From Phoronis ovalis (taxonomy: Eukaryota > Phoronida > Phoronidae), in the NCBI GenBank assembly GCA_028565635.1, contig JAOXYB010019105.1:1-17969 (forward strand): a DNA stretch of 17,969 nt, given 5' to 3'. Of the stretch, positions 1 through 9,583 are shown piece after piece. The translations under genes were made by a program, and so were the position numbers. Numbering within the stretch: position 1 is the stretch's first letter; every line of letters begins with the position of its first letter. The notes beneath the pieces are model-generated. The model was not told the DNA's origin. It did no database searches and worked only from the letters and a program-made list of their open reading frames with translations.

Positions 1-180
1 TATAAGATGTTTTAGGTGAAAATTGTGTAGCATGTATTTATTTACTTGTAAATGTTTCAACCTCCCCACGGGGCTATTTGATTGATTTTTTTTCAGTTTC
101 TGATTTTAAGATTTGCTTAGAAAAAATTCAATATTTTCTCAAACGATGTTAAAAAACTTTTCATGTTTCTGCACAATTAG

Positions 181-1823
181 AGAACTGAAAACCAACCAAA
201 AGCAAAAGATAGATACTGTGCCATTTAGTTGCTGTAACCCCGAATCACCTCGTCCCTGCATCCATGAGCATGTGCACAGTAACTCACACCACCTTAATTA
301 CGACTACCGTCTCAACACAACGTTATTTACAGCAGGTTGTAAAGATACGCTGACAGACTTCCTAAGCAAGCGGTTAACATACAGCGGGATTGGCATAATG
401 GGATCCTTCCTTTTTCAGGTATATATACTCACAGCAAGCGTTAAATATTCAAAATTTTATTCACGCTGTTTAACTGTTTTCATTATTTATTTTCTTGCGT
501 TCACCTTAAGTCGAGTACGTATTAGGTATGTACATACTTGAGGTGAACATCTACAGATCTCTACTTGGTATTTGAATTCTAAATCTAGATATTAATCTAT
601 ACATAATGGGCAGTGTTAGTACTATACATACATTTCAAAGAGTTTCATAAGAAAATGAAGTGTTGATATCTACAGAAGATGTAAAAATCTTATCATTCCA
701 ACTTGTCTGTAATTATTTGATTTCGAATAAAACACTCTGTCACAGACGAATTTTAAGTATTATCTTTCCCCCGATTATTAATTAGGGTTGCTCCTATAAG
801 GTTTTGTTTATTTTCTTTCTTCTTCCTCTTTTTCTTCTTCTTCGTTTTCTTCCAATTTTCAGTAAGCTGTATCTCGAAGACGGTTACAGCTGGGAACTTC
901 GGTACTTGATGGGAGGAGGCCACTGTTAACCTTGAGGTCAAAAGGTCATTTGGCGGTCAAAGGTCAAATTTTGAAAATTGTTTGCAAGTCGACAACACGA
1001 CATTTCATACTAAATTGTCGTGTTGTCGAGTTGTAGACTTGTTTGCAAGTCGACAACACGATATTTCATACTGAATTGTCGTGTTGTCGAGTTGCTTTTA
1101 ACAATTTGACAACACGACAGTAGTTCAGGGCCACCATATGTGACAGATATCATAAGAAAAGCAAGCATTGTCACCAATGTTAAAAACTATTACGAAAATA
1201 AAACCCAAAGATCTATTTAAAAAGCAGTTTTTCAAGTACTCGGTGTTAATGATTATTTATACATATCGTTGGAAATTAATGAAAATTCAACTTTTATATC
1301 TATTTCAAATCAGGATTTTTTTCCATTTATTTACGCAGCGTCTGTAATATAAGATAGGAAATGTTTAATTGCTATATAGGTATTTGGTACTAGTTAGCGT
1401 ACAAATCCAGTTCCGTTTTAAAACAATATACAATAGTAGAGGAATGTTTTTTAATATTAAACGTAGGTATCAACTATATGATTGTAAAACTTGTCACATG
1501 CCATAGGTAATATAAAATTTACAATTTATCATTTTTTGTAGCTAATGCTAGTAATAATTGCCCGGTTGTTGCAAAGCTCTTTAGATAACGCCTATGCAAA
1601 CAAAACTTACATGACCGGAGTGCCGTACAAGGGATGGATACTCGGATGTCAGCCATCCAAAAAAAAAAGGAAACGGAACAAGAAAGCAAACGAAGCTTTA
1701 TATGAGAGTATTAATCCTGATGAATCATTGCCGCTCGAGGACGGTGAGGAAGCGCCGTTTGATCCATCCGCCGGAATGTATGGTGGTTGGGCTGGAATGC
1801 AAGGCAATTATGGAAATTTCTAG
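181..1823 (+). CDS. PRPH2-like: Peripherin-2/ROM1-like tetraspanin, gene A (last two coding exons; 5' part outside window)
   Basis: The coding exons seen are 181-418 and 1542-1823, with an intron at 419-1541 (CAG|gtatat ... ttttgtag|CTA). The first exon enters in phase 2 (attag|A GAA CTG) and leaves in phase 0. It encodes the second half of the large extracellular loop, with the family signature VPFSCCNPESPRPC, a later GCKD cysteine and an NTT glycosylation sequon, then the start of TM4. The second exon finishes TM4 and gives the post-TM4 motif RLLQSSLD (vertebrate form RYLQTSLD) and a WILG motif. A tail with a basic KKKRKRNKK cluster, an acidic stretch and a Gly/Met/Tyr-rich end follows; the exon encodes 93 residues in all, close to the vertebrate length. 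TM1-TM3 and the CCG motif must lie upstream of base 1. The frame is intact. Vertebrate members shape photoreceptor disc rims; a similar membrane role here is inferred. Gene B at 3371-6978 is its tandem paralogue. Confidence 0.88.
798..852. repeat. Pyrimidine-rich low-complexity tract (CTT/TTC)
   Basis: A run of imperfect TTC/CTT triplets lies in the gene A intron. It produces a Lys/Glu-rich spurious reading frame on the minus strand. It is simple sequence, not a gene. Confidence 0.7.
980..1120. repeat. Duplicated 61-bp unit, each a 13-bp-stem inverted repeat, plus a third arm
   Basis: Inside gene A's intron a unit starting GTTTGCAAGT (980-1033) recurs 61 bp later (1041-1094) with few changes. 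Within each unit the arm CGACAACACGACA faces TGTCGTGTTGTCG across a short spacer; the match is perfect in unit 1 and has one mismatch in unit 2. A third arm, TGACAACACGACAG, follows at 1107-1120. Transcribed RNA could form consecutive hairpins. It may be the end of a small non-autonomous DNA transposon or a short satellite; no flanking target-site duplication was confirmed. Confidence 0.8.
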
Positions 1824-3370
1824 TGGAGATTTTCCCTAGTGGAGAATTGAACAGCAACAAAAAAAAGACGATAGAATTATAGTTAGGCATAAACTAAAAC
1901 TTCACAACTACATTAGTTTGATATCCGATTGATGTTCATTCTTTCAATTAAGTAAATGTAATTTAATGTAATAGTATAAATTTACAACCGGTTCTGCCTT
2001 TATACAAAATATTTTTATGCTTGAGCAACAAATAAGCTACCCAAATAATGACCGACACGCAGTAGCATGATCATCGTACGATAGAGATGCATGTTGCATA
2101 GCATATCACTATTGAACGGAACACATCATCAAAACATGGTCTTAACAAGAACATCAGGTTCTGAAAATGAACGTAACATGGCATCACTAAGACACCATAC
2201 CAGCGACATCTTACGGACGCCATAATATGATCGCAAGCTCTTATAACAATCAGATGATCTCTCCAACATTCCTATATGAAATCATTATAGCTAAGAACTA
2301 ATTTAATTCCAATCAACTCCACATGAATCTAACAAATTAAATAGAGTAAATTTTGAATAGAATTTAATAAAACTTCAGTGCAAAATTTCTATGAATATAC
2401 TTGAATTTGAGTGAATTAATAATATCCTGGTCTTTGATCAAATTAGTTTTTACGCATCCTCTATATGAACAGGAATTGTTTGGCACGAACTTGATACATA
2501 TTTTCAATAGGGATGTTATAGCACATTTTACTATTAATTAATACTGGTCGTAGTTAAGTGTGCTCAGTTAGCTTGAATGTCTGTCAAGACGAATTTAATT
2601 ATGACAATGTACTAAGTTAAATCATTTCACATACAATGACATAAGCTTTAAAAAAGGTTTTAAAAATCTAGCTTTCCAAAGGTCACGAAAATCGCGGCAT
2701 AGCTCGATGATGGTGATACGGCTGTAATATCTATATGTATGGAGTAGCTTAATTAACGTATGATAATACAATATCTTTTGTATTCTTATTTTGTCATTGA
2801 GAAGCCTCGTGGAGACATTTTGCTAGTCGCAAATAAGAAAATATCGCTCTGTTTAAAACAATTTCATAGATATCACTACCTTCGATTTTTTCGCAATTTG
2901 GATAGCCAGTTTTTTCAAACATAGTGAAGTTTTTTTGAAGCTCTGAAACATTTGACCTGAATTTGCATATAAACCTCTTAATTTTGAACAAGTTAATACA
3001 GTCAAGTGTAGTTGATAGTTTATCAGAATACATTATTTTTTTATTCTGTAATAAATTCGATTCAGATATGTGCAAAATACATATGCATATCACACGATTT
3101 CTAATACATACTGATAACACTTTTAAAGGTAGACAAACATGCTTGTCTAATTAATTAATTAGTTTGTAAGAGATATTCTCCCTCCTATGCATATAACCCA
3201 GGTATGTTTATTGTTTTAAAAACCTATATGAAACTTCAAAACGTCATAAAACGTCACAGAAAGACAATCAGTGATGTGTATTTAGATGTGGGGTAACGAC
3301 AGTCTTCTCCAATTCTGTATTCTTGTACAAACGTATGAGTATGGTATAACAATTAATACAATACAAACAG
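1824..3370. other. Intergenic: gene A 3' UTR side and gene B upstream region
   Basis: No convincing exon was found. Possible polyadenylation signals for gene A are ATTAAA at 2336-2341 and AATAAA at 2366-2371, about 510-550 bases after the stop. The gene B side is AT-rich with a TAATTAATTAATTAG run near 3149-3163. An AG directly before the gene B ATG (tacaaacag|ATG) could be a 5' UTR splice acceptor. Small open frames around 2794-3154 on both strands have no recognisable content. Confidence 0.5.
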
Positions 3371-6300
3371 ATGGGCTATCCGGTTATTCAAGTTCCCTTT
3401 TTGCAAATGGCTACAGCTGGGTGGATGTTAAATGTCTTTTCCATCTTACCATCTATCTCGCTTCTAACTGTTGGCATTTGTATACGAGTGATCATCGAGA
3501 ACAAAATCAATGTGATTGAAGACTACAACACTAGAGCTTTGCAACATGCTCTGATTGCTATGGGCGTTCTATCCATTGCTGTTAATATAACTGGAACCAA
3601 ATTATGCCACGATTGTACTCGGTCAAAAACTAAAAAGAGGGCGAGGCATTTTTTATTTGGTTACGTGATATTTCATTTGATAATATCCTTAGGGGTTCTG
3701 GCCAGTGCCATCATGTGTTTTGTTGATTTGGTACAGATGAACAATTTCATAGGAGAACGATTATCATTTGCCTTAAACCAGTATAAATCTGATCAAACAA
3801 TAAAAGAGGAGATAGATTCGTTACAGATTTATTTCGCCTGTTGTGGAAATATTGACTATAAGGACTGGTTCCAGGTGTCCTGGGCACAACCTTACTTTTT
3901 TCCAACATACTATCTCGATGAAAAAAGGTGTGGTAATATTTTTTTCATATTGTATGTTCCCTAGAATTTCAGGCATCGTTCTTTGAACAGTTTGAATAAA
4001 GCAGTTGCACTCTGTTTGACATTCGAAAGCTATTCATCAGGATACTTAGATGCTTCTTTATAACTAAAAACGCTATACTCATTGCTTATTTAATGTTTTC
4101 AGTTTTTAATAATGCAATATTTCAAGCATGTTGCAGATGTCATAACTTTTGTATTTATACTCTATTAGAGGACTTGAAAACCATCACCCCGAAGGCGGCA
4201 TAATAATAGATAGTGTGCCATATAGTTGTTGTGATCCTGAATCATTTCGACCCTGCGTTCACCGGCATGTACAGAAAAACTCACATCACTTTAATTACGA
4301 CTACCGTGTTAATACAACGCTGTATAAAACAGGTTGTAGAGATGCACTGATAGGCTCATTTGGCCAGATGCTGACAATCAGCGGTTGTGTCATATTGGGA
4401 ATTTTTCTTATTCAGGTATATCACAAATGGTAAAAACCATTCAAAGTTTTATTCGAAACTTTTGAACAATCATTAATACTTTGCTGATTTCAGCTTGTTT
4501 TCCGTTTATGCTATTATTAATAATATTAATATTATGTTAACATCATTTTATACCATCAAAGATATTTCCATGATATATATATTTTTTTGTATATTTTACA
4601 AGGAAATAACAAACATCTTATAGTATTTCTATGGACATATTTAAAATATGTCCTTCATTGGTTGTTTTTATTCTAGAATCTAAAATTATGTAATCCTGAA
4701 AATAGAATCACATGTTCATCAGAATTTGAACATCAATCTTCTAACACGGCAACCAAATGCTGTATAAACTATAAACTTGCTACATGCAATCATTTCAGCA
4801 ACTTTACTTTTACAGCTGATCGTATTGCTAGTTGTCCGCTTGTTACAAACATCATTAGATTATGCTCATAAACATGGAAATATGGCAGCAGATACGTATA
4901 TTGGATGGATCGTTGGAAATCAACCAAAAAACGATGTATCTGTTGATAACAAAGACGAGAACCCGATTGAGACGGTAAACGAAAAACTACTCAAGAACGA
5001 ACACGGAAGTGCATTCAAGCACATGTTCGGAAATGCTCACGAAAAATTCGGTCATGAACATATGTACAACAATGTGGGCGAGCAACCGTTCGGGGACTTA
5101 AACGAACATGCATTTAAAAACGCGATCAAAAGCCCATTCGGTAGCTTGATCGAAAATCCATTTCGGAACTTGGACGAGCACCAATCATATGATTATACAG
5201 AACAGAATACAGCTGAACTAGAGACATTACACCATCAAGGTCTTTCCAACTCGCCACACTCTCAAGATTTCCTCGATGATTGGAAAATTGCATCAGGTCT
5301 TAACGAAGACTGGAATACAGCATTTCCAGAGACGCTAAATCGTGAAAGTGAATGGAACATACAAACACCAGGGGAACTCCATCATCAAGGTGTTATAGAT
5401 AACTGGAGCATGGCATCAACAAGTCATCAAAATCTTCCCGACCGTAGGAACACAACATTAGAGACACTAAATCACCCAAGTCTTACGGATGAAATTAACA
5501 TGGCACCAAAAGGAGCAGCACATCATCAAAGTTTTAGTGATGACCAGAAATCGGAATCACCGGAGAATCCACGTTTTATTGACGGCTGGAAAACATCATC
5601 ACCAGGGGCATCACGACAACTAAGTTTTGCGAATGACTGGAACACAGTATCCCTAGAGATGTCAAACAGTGAAGGTGTTAATGATGAAGATCTTAATGAT
5701 GAAGATCTTACCAATAATTGGAACCCGGAATTACTCGGGACATCACGCCATCCAAGTTTTACTGCAAACTGGAATATGACATCAACAGAGATACCACACC
5801 ATCAAAATATAGCCGATGACTGGCTCATGGCATCATCAGAGCCACCACGCAAGCAAAGTCTTACCAATGACTTGAACTTAGCATCAAAAGGAACGCCACA
5901 CACTCTTGGTCGTACCAATGACTTAAACATTGTCTTGCCAGTGATACCATCCGAGCAAGCACTCGCAGATGACTGGAATTCAGCACCATCAGGGACATTT
6001 CATTATCAAAGTTACAGTAATAATCAGAATAAGGTATCCGCACAGATATCACACAATCAAGGTCATACCGATGACTGGAACACGACATCACCACGAAAAC
6101 CACATCTTCCATATATATATGAGAATAAACATGTATCTAAAGAAACACCTATCAACAAAATTAGGGATGAAAGTATCCTTGAGTTTGATGCTGACGATTT
6201 CAGAAAAGATAACAGTAGATATGAACAGCCACGACACAGTAGGGAATTCTTTACTGATAACGAACAAACAAATGGCAAGGTGGCCAAACAATCATATAAT

Positions 6301-6978
6301 TATGAAGACCAGAAATCTGCCTCACCAAGGACATCATATCACCATGATATCACCGTTGAACAAAACGCATCATCACCAACGATATCATCACAACATCAAG
6401 CTATATACGAGAACAGACATATACATGAAAAAAACCCTGTCATTATAAATAGGTATGATCAGATCCCCGGATATAATGCTTCCAGAGAAGGCAACACTAG
6501 GTATGAACAATCAAGATATAGAGAATTCTCCAAAAGCGAATCTTCATATTCTAGTGAACGTGCCTATGACACAAGTAGTGGATCTGACGGGCAAAGACAC
6601 AGAAGATTTCCGAATATTAGCGAATCTTCATATTCTAGCGAACATAATTACGATACACAACAGCGTCATCGAGATGAGCGGAAAAGATTTTCAAGGTCAC
6701 ACTACAATACAGATTTTTACAATAGATTCCCAAGGACAAGATACGATAAACATCATCACAGAACCCGGGACATATCATCAAGGAAACGAGACAATAAACG
6801 TCGCCGCAGACACCGGGCATCTTCTTCAAGGGCATCATATGATAGACATCGCCCAAGACACCGCAGAAAATCACGACGGACACAATACAATAGAAATCGT
6901 CGTTCCAATGATAGGGACAAATTGCGAAGGAAACGTAGACGCACAATAGAAATGCTTTCCCGACACAATTTATTATAA
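3371..6978 (+). CDS. PRPH2-like: Peripherin-2/ROM1-like tetraspanin, gene B, with giant repetitive C-terminal tail
   Basis: Three coding exons: 3371-3927, 4169-4415 and 4816-6978 (donors AG|gtgtgg and CAG|gtatat; acceptors attag|A and tacag|CTG; phases 2 and 0). Joined, they give 988 codons. TM1 is near residues 17-40, TM2 59-78, TM3 94-119 and TM4 about 255-280. The extracellular loop has CCGN at 157-160, DWFQVSW, VPYSCC (C206, C207), C215 and C242, which are the six core cysteines of the family. The position matching vertebrate Cys150 is Gln142. After TM4 come RLLQTSLD and WIVG, then a tail of about 700 residues against about 60-70 in vertebrates. The tail is Asp/Asn/His/Ser-rich and repetitive, ending in Arg/His-rich sequence. 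The ATG at 3371 follows an in-frame stop at 3347; the ATG at 3410 is an alternative. The family shapes curved membranes in photoreceptor discs; that role here is inferred. Confidence 0.9.
4633..4653. other. 21-bp perfect palindrome in gene B intron 2
   Basis: GGACATATTT and AAATATGTCC flank a single A. It could form a cruciform or a hairpin in the pre-mRNA; no function is evident. Confidence 0.6.
5011..5181 (+). repeat. 8-residue (24 bp) coding repeats in gene B tail
   Basis: Residues about 334-390 of gene B break into diverged octads beginning with Ala/Pro-Phe: AFKHMFGN, AHEKFGHE, a 9-residue unit, PFGDLNEH, AFKNAIKS, PFGSLIEN, PFRNLDEH. The last four units are contiguous and in exact 24-bp register. 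The array precedes and differs from the 17-residue array. Confidence 0.7.
5275..6117 (+). repeat. 17-residue (51 bp) coding tandem repeat array in gene B tail
   Basis: Residues about 422-702 consist of about 17 diverged units with consensus [DN][DN]WNxxSxxxxHHQxxT. Downstream units are exactly 17 residues, for example ANWNMTSTEIPHHQNIA, DDWLMASSEPPRKQSLT and DDWNSAPSGTFHYQSYS. Upstream units vary from 9 to 17. The Trp is the best-kept position, sometimes replaced by Leu, Gln or Ile. A 15-bp exact duplication encoding NDEDL twice is inserted at 5680-5709. Composition predicts disorder with regularly spaced aromatic stickers. Confidence 0.85.
6535..6644 (+). repeat. Duplicated SESSYSSE motif in gene B tail
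   Basis: The motif SESSYSSE followed by R/H-x-YDT occurs at 6535-6560 and 6619-6644, 28 codons apart, with near-identical DNA. It stands at the border between the 17-residue array and the Arg/His-rich end (residues about 881-988). The Ser/Tyr-rich, Arg-rich character resembles low-complexity RS-type sequence, without any RNA-binding domain. Confidence 0.75.
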
Positions 6979-7051
6979 CTAGGATTACGTTATAAGAAGT
7001 ATAATTTTATACCTATTTATATATAGTATTCTATGTGTGATCAAAATATTT

Positions 7052-7069
7052 AATAAAATCCCAAATAAA
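7052..7069 (+). promoter_or_regulatory. Polyadenylation signals of gene B
   Basis: Two canonical AATAAA hexamers (7052-7057 and 7064-7069) lie about 75-90 bases after the gene B stop codon, implying a short 3' UTR. Confidence 0.65.
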
Positions 7070-7391
7070 GTCATATTTAGTATATTCCATCTCTATATTT
7101 TAATTTAGATGAAAAGAAAACATCATGTCATATCCTCACATCTTTTTTTTCTCTAATTCCAAAGAAGAAGAATAAGAAATATCTATTTGTGAGAACTCTA
7201 AACAACAAAATGAAACTTAATCCAAACAAGTAAATCTTTAAAAAAGACAGGCGTTCGCAGTATTTTCAAATACATATTCCCAGATAACATAATTATACTG
7301 TATGAGTACCAAACTTGTATACGTAAAATGTTGATAAACTAATGCATTATTTGTGCACAGCAGCTTTACAAATATGTAATTGTTAATATTG

Positions 7392-7425
7392 TTATTGCAT
7401 ATTATTCATTAATAATATGCAATAA
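7392..7425. other. Perfect 15-bp inverted repeat (hairpin, 4-nt loop)
   Basis: TTATTGCATATTATT is followed by CATT and then its exact reverse complement. There is no trailing U-run, and this is eukaryotic sequence, so it is not a bacterial terminator. It may be a cruciform-prone AT palindrome or transposon-end debris. Confidence 0.65.
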
Positions 7426-8847
7426 TAGAAGTAGAAATAATTTAGTGAGATTTTAATTGCAAAGTGAAAGATTTTTTATTGTACTGGAAGAAATTCAAGG
7501 GATAACACTCATTCATTATTTGCAGACTTACTTATTTTAAAAAAATCTTTAATAAAGGCAGGCACAGCCTTAATTTTTAAAGATATAGCAATATATGTAA
7601 TTTATATTGAAGTACAACCCTACGAATTGCAGTTTCCCAAGACCAAACGCAAAATATACTTTGCCTATTCCAAATGCGTAGGTCTTAAACAACAGCAAAA
7701 CATATTTTTGGTTATCAATTTCATATTAATATTATGCATGAGTGATAAAATTAATAAACATTGTCTTATATATAGGTTTCTGCTAAATTAACATTTTGCT
7801 GCTTACACATTCATAGCTTCCTATTAGCTCATTAAATAAACTATACTGCAAAAATGGCGTCTCATTATTTCAGACAAGAAAGGTATTTAAAAAGAAAGGC
7901 ATAACATGAAGTATTTTTAATCATGTAGTAATCTATGTATAAGAAGTAGGACTATTTCGAATTGCACTTTTAATCTTTAATTGCCACTAGTGGGACATAT
8001 TTCCTATACTACCTATTAATACACAATATATGATATATTTTATGCCCGGTGTAATAAAAGCTGTGTCCCCGTTTGAATACAAATTTAGTCATAGGATGTC
8101 ACATCTCAATTTTCGTTTGTTATTGATTTGATGTTTTGTATTTCTAGATGTTCTCCCCAAAGGAACTGTGTAGGTGTTATGTCAGTAAATTTGTCTGTTA
8201 AGTATTTGACTTGTTTTATTCAGCATAGGAAGCTCCATGCTGGGTATTATGGTTTTATTTATGTCAGTTTATCTGAATGTGTATGAGAAAGGATGCCAGG
8301 TTTGGCATAGGTGTTAATTTTGTCCGAGTCAATTTTTGCAGTTAATATGTTAAACTTATCTTGTCTGTGCATGTGTCTGTTTGTCAGTTTGTTTCCTCAG
8401 TTAATATATAAACCTCGAGGTAAGTATTATTGTTTGTATTAATTGTGAGTAAAATCAGTAAAGTTAATATAATAGCAAAGTAGCTGCGTTATAATATTTA
8501 ATGTCTTCAAGTCTTCAAGTAATACTTTGAATTAAAAAATCTTATACATTGTCAGTATGTAATTCGTAACTGTTTGATAAGAATGGTTTTATTCGTAGGT
8601 TTTAATGTTCAAAGTAAAATGCTACATGGACCTTCCTAACAGCAGTGCATCTCCTTGGAGTGGAAGTCCGGAACGGTGATCTTGTAAAACTGATCAAAAC
8701 TGATCATGAGAGAAAGGCAAGCTTTTATGCGTGTACAGAGTGCAGTCAAGAGTAATTCGTTTAAAGGATGTGAAATGGATCCAGTCAGTAGAAAGATTTA
8801 ATAGTTATAATAGCTTAATCACAAGTGTTATTATTATGTTATGAAGA

Positions 8848-8970
8848 TGTATTTTTTCAAAAAACACTTCCTTAGGGGTGTATTTTTTTTGCAGAATTTC
8901 ACTTCGTTAGGGGCTTTTTTGAAAAGTCATGTTGGAACATGGGAACTCACTTTCATATTGACTGCCCTCC
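8848..8970. repeat. Dispersed repeat copy A: two inverted minisatellite units plus 40-bp module
   Basis: On the minus strand 8848-8913 reads as two units of the minisatellite at 13894 (CCCTAACGAAGTGAAATTCT... and CCCTAAGGAAGTG...). Eighteen bases on, 8931-8970 on the plus strand matches 14118-14157 at about 35 of 40 positions (core CACTTTCATATTGACTGCCC). The minisatellite orientation relative to the module is therefore opposite in the two copies, which points to a composite mobile or rearranging repeat. Confidence 0.75.
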
Positions 8971-9583
8971 GGGGGTGTAGGTGTCGGGTTTGTTAGTAGT
9001 GTCTGCTCCGTGTAAAATAAATAATTTTTAGTGACGGGTGTGTATATGCATATTAATACTTATTGTAAATAAATATTGGTTTATCTTATTTTTTTGTGCG
9101 TGTATTTGTTCACCTATAAACAACATACCATCTTGTTTGCTGCCCTTCGCCATCAATGGTGACATAGGACACCGATTCTCTACCACTCCAGGGCCCTATA
9201 GCTAAGATACTACAGTTCAATCTTGGCGGTCCTAGAGTACTCATTTTCAAGCATTCCGAGGCTATTGTATTGTATTGTATTGTAGATTAACTAACTGCTC
9301 AGAACACTCGTCCTGCTCACAAGGCTTAACTGGAAAATCTTAAATGAGCCTAAACATTTGGAAAAAGCTTATAACACAAATACTAAGGTGGCGACAACTA
9401 GTTTTTCTAATTTATAGGTTCATTTATTGAACACTTAGGTTTTATTCGGTTATAATAATACAATTATTGACCACTGAGGGGTAACATGACAGACTATCTT
9501 AATCGAAAGCAATGTTTCCCTCGTATTCAACTCCGAAGACATTGATTTCTTGGGAAAAAATGTCTCATGACGTACGTAAAATG
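8971..9583. other. Non-coding stretch with ATTGT microsatellite
   Basis: A short (TATTG)4 pentamer run lies at about 9262-9283. No gene is supported. The GT-rich part at 8971-9060 may belong to the repeat ending at 8970. Confidence 0.45.

Larger units (their letters stand above)
6979..8847. other. Non-coding AT-rich intergenic stretch
   Basis: Apart from the gene B polyadenylation signals and the hairpin at 7392-7425, no exon, RNA gene or mobile element could be recognised. Homopolymeric A/T runs are frequent and stops are dense in all frames. Confidence 0.5.

Noticed and set aside
113-180. Open frame upstream of the first gene A exon
   Set aside because: It is intron sequence; the acceptor attag at 180 and comparison with gene B place the exon start at 181.
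753-941. Lys-rich minus-strand open frame
   Set aside because: It is produced by a CTT/TTC low-complexity tract within the gene A intron and has no domain content.
940-968. AGGTCA direct repeats resembling nuclear-receptor half-sites
   Set aside because: Short degenerate motifs in an intron beside repeat DNA; no support beyond a chance match.
2794-3154. Overlapping open frames on both strands
   Set aside because: No recognisable family, splice support or composition difference; likely chance frames in AT-rich DNA.
3149-3163. TAATTAATTAATTAG as a homeodomain (photoreceptor CRX/OTX-type) site for gene B
   Set aside because: CRX/OTX sites need TAATCC-type cores; TAAT runs are common in such AT-rich DNA, so no call is justified.
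3286-3519. Plus-strand open frame overlapping gene B exon 1
   Set aside because: It is out of frame with the tetraspanin TM1/TM2 sequence and has no homology.
5969-6949. Long open frames overlapping the gene B tail in other frames and on the minus strand
   Set aside because: They follow from the repetitive, His/Asp/Asn codon composition of exon 3. The frame joined to TM4 and the splice acceptor at 4815 is the only one with family homology upstream and a proper stop.
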